Shown here: piece after piece, positions 37,101 to 48,983 of the stretch
Layout of the letters: each line of letters opens with the position of its first letter
Numbering within the stretch: the stretch's first letter is position 1
NCBI RefSeq assembly: GCF_028858725.1
Contig: NC_084765.1
Location: forward strand, 9,007,501-9,071,500
Reading direction: 5' to 3'
Source: Colius striatus
Taxonomy: Eukaryota; Chordata; Aves; Coliiformes; Coliidae
DNA length: 64,000 bases
Notes under the pieces: generated by a model
Databases searched by the model: none
What the model was told of the DNA's origin: nothing
What the model saw: only the letters and a program-made list of their open reading frames with translations
Made by a program: the position numbers and the translations under genes

Positions 37101-40100
37101 ATTAGTCTATGTCCTTTTAATTCTCTGTTCTTTTCTTAATCAATAATTTAGTCTTTTTTTTTTTTAACAAAACAAATAGTATATCTGCAACACTTGTTAC
37201 TTATCTTGTTACTACTATGCGTTAATTAAGGTAAGTGTTTCTGAATTGTACTAGACAAGACACTGTTTTTGAAACCATTAACTAGAGTGTATTTGTGCAT
37301 AGATCTTTTACCAATGGAGATATGAAAAAAGAAAATTAACTAATAAATTACTTGAAATCTGGTCTTTGATAGCGAAATATACAACTTCCTATCACAACAG
37401 TTCCAGAAAATTATGTATCAAGAGTATTGTGAGGGGGGAAAAAAAGAGATAAATGGTGACCTTTAACCAGCCTGAATATGAAATGGGAAAATATAAAAAG
37501 CTTAACACAAATATTTAGGGTTCCTAATTTGTAGTTCAATGTTTATCTTTATTTTGACACTTCTTACAACTTGTTAGGGTTGATGTTTAATTTCATATAC
37601 TTGACTTTGGAAAAGCTAATCAGTTAATTCCTTAGGTGTTCTTAACAGTAACAGATAGTAACAATTATAATGATTTTAAATGGTTTTAAACTTCAAAAAT
37701 ATAGTAGTTCACCATCTTTCTATTTATTTAATCCATAATTTTTCACATCAGCTCTCTATAGTCTTTTAGGTTTGTTAACAGCATCTAAGACATGGGCTGA
37801 CAAACTGCGCACACTTGAATAATCATTACAGACATTTGATACTATATTTTGTAGGGGCTTTTTACATGCTTTCAAATTAAGACCTTGCATAACTGTTCAG
37901 ATGCACTTTTGATTTTAGTTTTAAAAGCACATGAAAGTCATGGCAATTTGCATGTTGATTGTGCATGTGAAGCATTGTCTACTCATTCCTTATCCACGAT
38001 TGGCAGAGTAACCTGAAGTTTGGAATTGCCTCAATTTTGAGTGCTTAACCTTACAAGAGATTGTTATAGCTATTTGAGCTAATGTCCCAAAACATGCTTC
38101 TCATATTCTCACTGTTCTAAGCATCTTTTCTCACAGGTAGTGGGGGTCTGAGGGCAAGATAGAGAGTGAAGATTCTGTGAATTATGCCTGTGAATCTGAT
38201 GGATTCCCTCTATAAACAGGATAGTATGACAGAATGTTATGGAGCCTGAGGCACTGAGAACTTAATGATCCTTTATGAAAATAGGTGTTTAAAATTGTTT
38301 GGTCTAAGACCTTTGAAAGTCCAAGTCAAATAGTAATTTACAGATCACATTGATCTTTGGCTTCTCTTGTGTGTTCCTGTCTTTCCAGCAAAACAACACA
38401 ATTAGAAGTTTTCTTGAAAATAGGAGTTTAAACTAATTCAAAATGTAGAAATCTGCAATTGAAATATTTTACTCTAAATTCTTTATCTCTGGCTATAAAT
38501 AACTGTTTATAAGTTTCTCTGTCAGTGTAAAATTACCACAATACTCATGACCTAAACACCTACATCAACATACAAAAAAGGTACTGCATTGTGTTTATGC
38601 AAAACCAAATCCATACGTTATAGATATTTTTATTGAGTTTTGAAAAAGTATTGAAAAGAAACAAAAATGTAAATTGCTGCAGATACAGTATGTAGAAAAG
38701 GCAGTTAAATCACTATGACCAGAACCCAATAGGATTGAAAATCTGAGACGCAAAACGTCTTTTGTGTTTGATATGCTGTGATATGTTTTTCGGTACGTGA
38801 GTCACTCAGTTGTTTAACAGGATAGTGAACAGATCTTTAAGATTTAACTTTAAAACAGTTTTCTCAAACATAGGATTTCTTTTAATTCAAAATCATAGTT
38901 TCACAACTTCCTACTTTAAGGCAATTAACTTCATTTGAAAGAGCCTTTTAAAAAATCAGTGTGATTTTTATAGAGTGAGATACTTTTATTTCCGCACAAA
39001 TTGAATGCTTTTAGTTTCCTTGTGCTTTCAGAGATTTTTTTTTTTCATAACACCGTACATGTTACCAGTAGCTTACCAGTGTTTACTAAAAACAGTTACA
39101 GATTTTCTACTAAGATGTAGTATTTATTGTCTCACAAAACTGCTTTAATTACACTAACTGGTTTCACTAACCCTAAATACACTTTATTTTGTAGCCAAAA
39201 AAAAAAAAAATGATGCAAGCATTTGTTCTTCCTTATCTTTAGTAAAATGTGCTGGTCCTGTTTTTTCTGTGCAGTAGAGACTCAGTCTCAAATCTCCATC
39301 ATAGCTGCATAATCCATTTTCCTGCCTGCTTAGCTTGTGTTTCTGGATAGGAGGGGTCATTGTGTTGTAGTTGTGTATACAGTACCTAATGTGCTGCACA
39401 TCACAGCTTAGAGTCTATAAGCAAGTTAAAGGCAATATGTCGAGTAATTATGTAGATGATTTGCATAAGAAATTATAGACAGTTTTTGAAAACTGTCTCA
39501 AGGATTCCACATGTGGTTGGAAATAACACTCAGTTAAAAATCATGCAAGCTGCGTGAAACTTGCATCTGAATGTGGTCATTAGCGTTTCTAGGCTCAGAA
39601 ATTTTTTCCTAGGGCTTCCTGCTAATCCAGCTTAACAGTTACTGTTCCTTGTAGTTAAAGATCTAAAAGCAGAGATTTGAGGAGAAGCTAATATGACCTA
39701 TGATTCAAAACACACCATTTGTGATGTATTTTGCATTCCAGTATTAGAAGAAAGGATTGTGTAAGCTACCTCTTCACTCCTTTAACAGAAGGCTTAGGAA
39801 AGAGGAGGCAGAATTATGTCTCATCCAGACCGTACTACTAGTTTACATAAATTCACATTTTCAAGGCTAACTTCATGAGAGAGACTTATGCTTCAAAGAC
39901 AATTACAGCTCATAGACTTGAAGGAGAGGAAGAACTTGGACAACCCATATGCTCGTTCAGTGAAAACTCAGGTAAAAAAAGAATTCTTTAGCAGTATAAT
40001 GATTGACTGAAAGGTCAGAGGAAATGTATGTTTATAGTTTGAGTTGGTCAGATGTCAAAACTGTTACCCCCGAGTATTTCAGCTTTATAGAAAGTCATCC

Positions 40101-43100
40101 TTACCCCAGTATAGAAGTTGAATTTTTATTTTGTTGTGGGGCTTTTGTTGTGTTTTGCTGTTTTCTGGACTAGAGGAGTCAGCAGTTTTAGGAAAATCTC
40201 TTTTTAACCACTGGTGGTTGGGTTGTGTATTACCAGGATTTTTTTTTCTAAAATTCATCCAGTTTTAGAATGAAAAGACTGAGATGATAAAAGATGAATA
40301 TGTCAGAAGTTAAGATGCAAAAAAAAGTGAGATATCAGAAACAATATCCACTGCTAAGAGTGATGAAACTTGGCTTATGGATGAATATGCTCAACATAAA
40401 CCGAGGAGAGTGGATTTCCAAAGTGTAAAGGCTTTCTGCTTCATTCTTTAATTCTGCATGGTAACTTCTTTTCACAGGCCACCAGTAGTGGCTGTTTTCT
40501 GAATAGGTTATGTATTTACCCAAAAGGAATGGTTTTTTGAAACCATTCAGCTAATTGCAAGGAACTTTGAACCAAAAGTGTGCTTTCATGATCTACGTGT
40601 AGGCAATATGTAACTTAAGAGTTGTTTTCCTTTTTTTATTGCTTTTGTTATTCTGTTACTGCTACTGTTATTCACACTATATGTAGCGTGCAACAACATT
40701 TGATATCCTTCATGTGCTATCTCTACATGGAAGACAGAACTGAACTGCTTGAAATGTCTTAGTTTCCTCTTTCTTTCTTTCCTGTTTCCTACTTCTCTAA
40801 GATAGACATTTATGATGATTGTGATCCAGTAGTGTACTGGGAAACCGTGGTGTTGAGTATTGTATAAACATAGTGACAAAAGATTCCCCTGTGTCCAGTT
40901 TACCCCTGGAAAAAATGAAGCACAGAAAGAATGACTTACTCAAGGCTATACAAACAAGTCTTTTTGCAAGAATTCAAAACTCTGCTCATTTTTCCTCAAT
41001 ATCTATAAAATTCTTCTATTTGAATGATGTCTTTCCCTTCTTCAGTGATCTATAATAAAGCTACACACAAATTCATTGCTGCTAATAGTGGAGTATACTG
41101 GTAATACTTAAATGTCACTCTGCAAACAGAACACTTTTTTTACATCAGTTTGCAAGGACATCGAAATTCTAAAGCTTAGTGTTCTTTGCAGTATAATGAT
41201 TTAAAGGTTTAAAGTAGTGCAAAGAAATAGAATTATTTACTCTTATGCATTTTTACTTCCCTTTTTCAGGGTGTGCTCTTGTCCTTCTCATGAGCAATGT
41301 ATATCTTATTTAATCCAGAACTATATGTAAAGCAAATGAGAAGCAAGGCTGTGATTCATTTTAATTTAAACTGTAAAACAGGAAGCTTTCTGAATTAAAA
41401 TGCTGAGTTGAATTCTGCATTTCTGCATTGCTTTACCTTGTGTCAAATGTGTTAGTTGTTGAGTTCATAGGAATTCTTATTTTCCCATTTTAGCCAAGAG
41501 AAAAAAAGGTACTCCAATAGCAACCCATAGTGAACCAGTTCAAAAATCATTTCACAAAGGCAGGAGTGTATGTGTGTAGTTGATGCGGAGATGTGAAGGG
41601 TGATGTTCTGTTAGCAATACACTAAGATCTGTGGATGACTTCTGTTCCAGGTAAGGACAATTACTCATGGGAGGACTTTGTAACTTTTGTTGAGTACTCT
41701 GGGCCCTATCCAGCAGAGCAAAGCACTTTCAAGTCCTTGCTTAATATTTGTGATCTCAGTGACCTAAAACTAGTGGAATTTTGATTGCTGGAAGCTAGAA
41801 CCATCAGCATGTCTCAGAATGATGTGCTATATTCTTGGCATGACATAAGTACAGATATGTTTATCTTCCTAATGGCATCGTACATGGCTACATTCTTCTC
41901 TCACTAGTGCCCACTTTTTGAAGTCTAAATACAAATCTTGAATAGTACTGACATACATGGGATTCTAAATAACTTCTTTCATGGATAATAAGATCTAAAA
42001 TTATGAATCAAGTTGAGCCTTTCAGTCTCTACTTCCTTCATGTCATTTTAGTTGGCATTAATCAAAGAGATGTTTTTCCTTTCAAGGTTTAATGGAACTA
42101 GTGCATATAAGAATTTACAGACAGTTCAATTCTAAGATCGTTACGTCTTTATTCATGTAAACAAACAAATACTGTACTGTCTGTTTACTCTTATTAGCTA
42201 AGAAAGTTTTGAAGTATCTTTATTGTCTTCTGCAGTTTAAAAAGCTGCACTATTTATGTTTAAAGTGAATTCCCAGTCATAAGTATGGGATAAATTATAA
42301 GATACACCAACATTTGTGTATTGTTAGGTAGTTTGACATTGGGATGTCTTCCATGATTTTCATTTTTGATATCTCTTTTCTTCATTAACAAAGAATAGAA
42401 AAATAATTCCATCTTCTGGCTTTTTTTATTTCTTAATTCATGCAAGCTTAAATGGAAGAAAACTTGAAGGAAAGAGAACACTAAGAAAAAACTTAAATTC
42501 TTAAATTAACTTGGTCTCAATTAGTAGATGTCAAGCTGATGTTCCTTCCAAGTAAAAAACACATTAGCACCTTCCAAATCTCCCTGTATAGGACAGGACT
42601 TTCCTCAAGACCCACCTTGAGAGTACAACTATGGAAATTCACCATATGTGCCTTACATACGGACTTAGTTCTTGAGGCTTCTGAGAAATTATGACCTCCC
42701 ACTGCTGTGTAAAATGTGAGACTTTGAGAATGCTTAGAATTCTGCCAGTCTGAACAGTCAATTGAAGAGCTTGGGATAACTGAAGCATACGTATGGAGTC
42801 TCACCAGTCTCGGGAAATCACATAACATGGCTCTGTCTGTTCTCCAGCACATGAGAATTTTCTCGTTTCTTAAGGGTGACAGTTCTTTTGCGTGTCAAGA
42901 TTAAAGAGTGTGCATGTATAGGGTTTCTTCCTACAGAATTTTCTATTTTCTCAAGAAGGTAGATGTTACCAGTAATGTTGTAGCCATTGTTAACCAAAGC
43001 ATTGAGGCAAGATATGGTACATAGTGAGGCATTTACACCATTGCTGTCTTAAAGAAAGTTACAGTGGTATGTGTGGTATGTCTGTGTATTTGGATGTATA

Positions 43101-45920
43101 AACTAACTACCTAGTATAATTAACTGAACTCTTGAACAATTGTTTTAAGTCTGTATTTAGCTTAAAGATTATGTGTTTTATTTCACATGTGAAGTGTTGG
43201 TTGCAGGCCTGAAAGTTTATGTGGTTTTGTATGGATCGTGGATATTTCTTTGCTTGTTTCTCTCTTGTCTGTATATAAAAAATATTAATATAAATAGCAT
43301 GAAGAATTCTACTCCAGAATACTCCAGTAGGGTTGTTTTTTTTTTTTCATTCCATATCTATTTTAAATTGTCAGTTCATTGAAGGGGTAGCTACCAAAAC
43401 TGCTGATGAAATAACTTTGGATCCTATCTGATTTTCTGATGTGAAGAGTACTTGTTAAGCAAAAAGACGGGAAAAAAATGACATGGACTTTTCCAAAAGA
43501 AAGAGTAGGAAAACTGGATTAAAAGTCCTAATGTCACAATAACTAAAGAAACCTCATCTTTAAAAGTCGCATCAATCCTATTGAAGAGGACAATGTCAGG
43601 TTTCAGTTTGTGTGTGTATCTCTTTTGGAAAGTAAGTAGTGAGGCACTCTACCTGAATGAAAAGGTTTAAGAGGTTATATGATACCAGTGGCTCTTACAC
43701 GATTTGGAAATCTGCTATCTTTAGTTGCTGGAGTTAATACTAATCTGCAGTACAAAGTACATAAACAGAAACAACTAAGCTGGTATAAATAGCTGAGAGT
43801 ATAGAAATAAACAAGGAAATATCTTTTGACTGGTTAAAATACTCAGATTTGGCAAAACGGTTGATCCTCTCCTCAAAAGGAAGTAATTCAGGAAGACAAG
43901 GTTGATGTACAAAGTGAAGTTGTCTCGTGTAGCAGTCTTTGTAGCACCGGATATTGAAGAAACTTTTATCTTGGACATGGTCTTAGCCAGAAATTGAGTG
44001 ATATGCTTGAGGTATTAAAATAAACTCATAAACAGCGGAAGTCAACAGGACCACACTAGGAATATTCTGACTTCAAATAGAAGTCAAGACTATATGAAAT
44101 ACTCCAGTATTGAAAATAAGAGTGTTGCTTTAAAAGAAATAAAATCCCTTGCAAAACTTGAGAAATTTCTAGGAATGGTTTTGCATTGTTCAAAACAGTA
44201 AAACAAAAACCCACTTACATCGTACAGTATAATTTGACCGGACTTTATTGTCAAAAATAATTGGTCTGACAGAATCTTTGGTGATTGAAGCAGTGATTGA
44301 AGAAAACATGGTTAATATTATTTACAGTTTTTCCAAAGCCTTTGAGTAAGGATCAGCATTCACAAAATGAGAGACTAAATATTGTCTTGGATCAAAATCT
44401 AATTGAGAAAGACAACAATATTAGGATAAATCAACCAGTTAGTATTTTGGTTAAAAGCTAATCTAGGTGCAGAAGCTATTTCAATGTACTGGGACTTAGA
44501 GCATCTGTGTATTCATGGGATGTATTTAGGTATTATTTATATCAGGCTATGTGTAAAATGCTCCATTGTGTTTAAACTTAATTTGTAATGTCCAGTGTGT
44601 GATAGACAAATAACCATAGCAGATCAAGCTAACATTGATTACTGCACAGTACTGTGCATTCAAGAAGAAAATTTTAATTACTTATACATCTGGGTTTCAA
44701 ATTGGATACATCTGCTCATGAAAAAAAAAACCAAAACAAAAAAAACCCAAATAATTTTCAATGGCTCAGTGAAGATCTCTGTTCCTTTCATAACTAAGAT
44801 GTAAGTGATGTTAAACATAGGAGTAAAATGAGGAATAGAATAGAAATTACTACAGTCTCTTTGTGTAGATTAATGATATTTTTCTCAGCAATAGCATATG
44901 CTATGTGGATCCAACATACACTTGTAAAGCATGTTACAAAATAAAAGGACTGAGCAGAGTACAATACAAATAATGAAAAGCCTAAAGTCTTGCGTGAAGT
45001 CAAATGAAGAAAGAAAATGTGATTGCTTATGCCAGAGAGAACAGAAGTGAAGACTTAACATGAGTACAATCTATTATGTGCATGAGGCAATGAATTATAA
45101 ATAAAAACAGTAAAAAGCAGGCAAACAGAAGCTTTCCATCTGGCTAGTTCTTAAAGAAACAAAGGGGCATTAAATCAAATCAAGGTCTAAAATTAAAGAC
45201 TGAGAAAAGATAGCTCATTTGAGAATGCATCTCATTGAAGCAGAGTATTAAGTGAAAAAATATTGGGAGATATTAGAATTTGTGTGATTTATTATTCTCC
45301 CATCAAGTCGGATTTGTTTGTTGCTGTGCTTATTGTTCTAAGAAGAGAGTATTGGTGTTGGAGGGCTTGCAGCAGGGAGCTATTGTAATTTAGAGAGCTT
45401 TTTGTAGTTTAGAGGGGTAGAAAAGTTTGATTGACTGTTTTTATTGCTAACTTTTGGGTGTTTGTTCTCTGTGGAAGGTTTTAAACGGTATTTTTCTAGT
45501 TCTGGTAACATGATCTGTTTTCATCTAAGTTTCTTGCCGAAGGGATACACCAGTCTTTCTTAAGTTGATTAATTCTGCTCCGTGTGGAGATCTCTATGTA
45601 GCTGAGAAGTTAGTGACATCTTATGGCAACCATGGAAAATTACAGGTGATATGTAACAAAAGAGGTATTTTTTGCAAAGGTATTTTTGCAAACGTTTTCC
45701 AGGGCAAAATTATTTTAAAATTTGCTTGTACATACCTCTCACATTTAATTCTTTGGTGTTTTTTATTTATTTAGAGACTAATTCAAGTATTTCTAAGCCT
45801 GAAATACTGATACCTGTGAGTATCTGAAATACAAATGTTGTATTGTGTAACATCTATATATTTGTCACTTACAAAACAATTGCATAACATTATTGTTTCT
45901 CTTGATTTTACTTGTCTTAG

Positions 45921-46135
45921 GTACCAAGTCAGCTACAGAGTACTCTAATGGTGGTTATGACATTGTATCACCTGCTCCATCAGTATATTTGGACACATTT
46001 CAAATTTTGCATCTCCTGGAAGATCTAAAGATGGCATTGGAAATGCTAGAGGACCCTCAAGAGAAAGAAGCATTGCGAAATCAAATTCCAGGGGCCACAG
46101 CAATGTGTATACGGGAATGGTTTGAAGAGAATCTG
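45921..46135 (+). CDS. PPFIBP2: PPFIBP2 (liprin-beta-2), second coding exon, residues 22-93
   Basis: The acceptor CTTGTCTTAG precedes the exon and the donor CTG|GTGAGT closes it. The 215 bases complete the glycine codon begun in the previous exon and encode 71 further residues, ending in phase 0. Recognisable liprin-beta-2 segments are a variable acidic/serine stretch (about residues 23-45), then ILHLLEDLKMALEMLEDPQE (about 50-69), then the IPGATAMCIREWFEENL block (about 77-93). The latter two segments are amphipathic, and the whole region precedes the coiled coil in the family. The frame is intact with no anomalies. The next exon, expected to encode the start of the coiled coil (a NETYQERLARLEGDKESL-type sequence in mammals), was not found in the remaining 17.9 kb. 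Confidence 0.96.
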
Positions 46136-46560
46136 GTGAGTAGTTAGTTACTTTTTTTTCTGTTTTGTTTGCAAACAGCTTTGGTTCAAGTGTTTTGATG
46201 CCTCAATTATTTTTATAGTAACTGAAAACTGCATACATAGAGAGCTGCAGGGGATGGTGAGGAATCATAGAAAGCTGAGGATATTATCACTTTATGTGCT
46301 GATTACTGAAGCAATGCAGATAGTTTGTCCTTGGTGAGAGAAAACATAGTAAAAATTAACCACCAAAAAAGTTGCCTTTTCCATGGATTGTTTTTTATTT
46401 GGTTTTGCTGATCCTTTGCTGGAAGCATCAAACACATTTATAACTAGTTATAAAACTTTTCATTTTAAACTACCAATTTGGAATATAGTGGCACTGTCTG
46501 TTGAAGGGAAAAATTCAAATTGGATGATTCTCCTATTTTTTCCTCATTTCATTTTCTTTA

Positions 46561-46594
46561 CTATAGATGGGGAACTATAGATGAACTATAGATG
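46561..46594. repeat. Short tandem repeat of AACTATAGATG
   Basis: CTATAGATG occurs three times in close succession, the last two separated by AA. A small local duplication. Confidence 0.75.
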
Positions 46595-47494
46595 TTAGGA
46601 ATCTCTAAAGTATCGTATACACCAGGCAGTGGTGGTAAATTCATGAAAGCCGTAGTTTCTGAATGTGAGACATTCATGTTGGGATAGATGGGGAATAAAC
46701 TTTTGACTATATTGGAAAAGATTGTGGCTTACCAGGTGAGGAGTGGAAATTCAGACAGATGATCAAACAAGAGACCCATAGATAAACAGAAGATGAACAG
46801 TAAATTCTGCCAGAACACTCCTCTTCACCAAGACTGTCAGTGCAAGTGAATGGTGGTTTCCTAATGAATAAAAGCTACCTATCACTTTTCTCAATTTCTG
46901 AAAAGTTTTCTAGATGAATGGATTTTCTTCTGGCTTTGTCAAAATACGTTACTTTAATGTAATTGTGTCTGTAGCTTCTGATTCAGTGTTTATCATCTGC
47001 TATAGCAACCTTGTGCCTATCGTAACGTACGGTTGTTGGAAAGGTAGCTGCTTTTGTTTGAATTTGTCAACTGCAGGTTTGTTGGCATTCTCCACAGAGC
47101 ACTAGTCTATGGCTCAGAAGTCCTGTTTGAGGTCATATGAGAGAAAGGAATGAGAATTTCAAACCAGTTTTGAAAGGAAAAGGTGGAAGCAATATTTAAC
47201 TGGGATTTTCAGTATTATATTTTCAGTCTATATCCTCAGCCCTGCTCTTACTAAATTCCTGCCTTAGCAGAAATGTTCAAAGTTTTACATTACCTAAAGT
47301 ATATGTTTAATACATCAAAGACATACATTTTCAGAATTGTTCTCAGTAAAATTGGCTCTTAACCACCAAGTTGCAGAGTTTTAATCTACTGGTCTGGCTT
47401 TTGGCCCCCTCTGTTACAGCAATATTTATTAAGTTAGCTTTTCAGCTCTGCAAGGTAAGTAACTCTTGATGTTTTGACTCCTTATATTAACCTC

Positions 47495-47513
47495 TCTATA
47501 TATATATATATAT
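47495..47513. repeat. (TA)n microsatellite
   Basis: About nine TA units flanked by CTCTC on the left and TGTATC on the right. Confidence 0.9.
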
Positions 47514-48267
47514 GTATCTTCTTTTTTCATGGAAAACCAGCCAAAACTGAAGCCACAGTTGCTTCTTAGAGTTGCATTTTACTGATGTCTTAAAAGGCTT
47601 GTTTGATGCATCAAGAGTAGTATTTATCTCATAAAGCAACTGGGCAATCTGGATTCAGAACTAACAGAACAGGGAAACTGCTGGTAAAAAGTATCTCTAG
47701 CATAGTATGTTGAGATAATTTTCAACTATTTTGCACTGTTCTGTACTGGCAAATTCTGCTCTCCTTTTAAAGGCATGTACAGGGACGGTAGTTACTCTGT
47801 TATTTGAAAATTGATAGTCATCTATGTATTTACAGACAAATTTTATATATTTTAAAAATGCACATGACTTCCATGGACTTCAAATTTGGACGAACTTTCT
47901 CCACTGACAGCAGCAGTTTCACTTAGATATTGACATGAGATTCATCCTAGTCAGTGAAAAGGAATATGTATTTCATAGTTATGTCCGATACTGAAAATTG
48001 CTTAATTCTACCCCAGAGTTGTGGAACATGATACTTGATATGTGAAAAAGGATAGTCCTGGTAGTAAGCCACATAGAATTAGAATTCTGTAGCTCAATGA
48101 ATCACTTCACATTGGAAGCTTCAAACAAAGCTTAGTAATTGTTTGTCTATGAAGTGTTGGGACTTCAGTAAAAAAGTCCTGCACAATTCAAAAGTGCTGC
48201 TCAAAATATATGGTTTTAACATGTAAAGATTGAAGTGGTTTGCTGATTTATTAAAGATATATTTAAA

Positions 48268-48828
48268 GTCAAGAGAGGTTCTCCTCCCCCTCTTCTCTGA
48301 CCTCATGAGACCACATCTGGAATATTGTGTCCAGTTCTGGGCCCCTCAGTTCAAGAAGGACAGGGATCTGCTGGAGAGAGCTCAGCCCAGGGCCACCAAG
48401 ATGATTAAGGGAGTGGAGCATCTCCCTTATGATGAAAGACTGAGGAGCTGGGGCTCTTTAGCTTGGAGAAGAGCAGACTGAGAGGTGATCTTATTAATGT
48501 TTACAAATACATGAAGGGCAGATGTCAGGAGGATGGAGCCAGGCTGTTCTCAATGATGTCCAATGATAGGATAAGGGGCAATGGGTAGAAGCTGGAACAT
48601 AAGAGGTTCTAAAGAACCATAAGGAAAAATTTCTTCCCTGTGAGGGTGATGGACCACTGGAATGGGCTGTCAGATGGATTGTGTAGTCTCCTTCTCTGGA
48701 GACATTCAAAATTCACCTGGACAAGTTCCTGTGTGACCTACTCTAGGTGGTCCTGCTCTGACGAGGGGCTTAGACTAGATGATCTCTCAAGCTCCCTTCC
48801 AACCCTTAAGAATCTGTGACTCTGTGGG
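48268..48828 (+). repeat. CR1 retroposon, 5'-truncated, with end of ORF2
   Basis: About 560 bases of CR1 in plus orientation. It begins inside the C-terminal part of ORF2 (CCACATCTGGAATATTGTGT, CAGTTCTGGGCCCCTCAGTT), passes through the 3' UTR and ends with CCCTTCCAACCC and the AATCTGTGACTCTGTG terminal repeats. Diagnostic blocks are in canonical order, with no large internal gap. Confidence 0.96.
48300..48480 (+). pseudogene. CR1 ORF2 (reverse transcriptase) C-terminal remnant
   Basis: The frame reads [20 protein letters not shown], then [20 protein letters not shown], then [11 protein letters not shown], the C-terminal region that follows the reverse-transcriptase domain in CR1 ORF2. It ends at a TGA just after SLAWRRAD, where intact copies usually continue for some residues with a frame such as EKRRLRGDL; a small indel has probably shifted the frame. 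The catalytic domains are absent, so it is a dead fragment. Confidence 0.9.
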
Positions 48829-48928
48829 CAACATCAGGAACACAGCAGATAAACCAGAGTACTAGGTGCTTAAGAAATGTTAAGGAACACCTACAAATCT
48901 CTAAATGCAGTTCTACAATGAATTCCAA

Positions 48929-48983
48929 AAAGCAAACACACCCACACACACATCCACTCCCCCCACCCACCCACCCATCCTTG
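48929..48983. repeat. C/A-rich simple repeat
   Basis: CACACCCACACACACATCC followed by CCCCCCACCCACCCACCCATCC, a degenerate (CA)n/(CCCA)n tract about 100 bases after the end of the CR1 copy. Confidence 0.85.

Larger units (their letters stand above)
30755..45920 (+). other. PPFIBP2: PPFIBP2 intron 2
   Basis: A 15.2-kb phase-1 intron with donor GTATTT and acceptor TTTTACTTGTCTTAG. It holds a CA microsatellite, a CR1 copy split by a solo LTR (32.2-33.6 kb), a TTTA repeat and otherwise unremarkable AT-rich sequence. I see no extra PPFIBP2 exon, and the flanking exons join in frame without one. Confidence 0.9.

Noticed and set aside
43480..44470. Possible very old LINE ORF2 remnant
   Set aside because: A phrase like TTTCCAAAGCCTTTGAG at 44328 recalls LINE reverse transcriptase, but the blocks that should follow do not appear in order.
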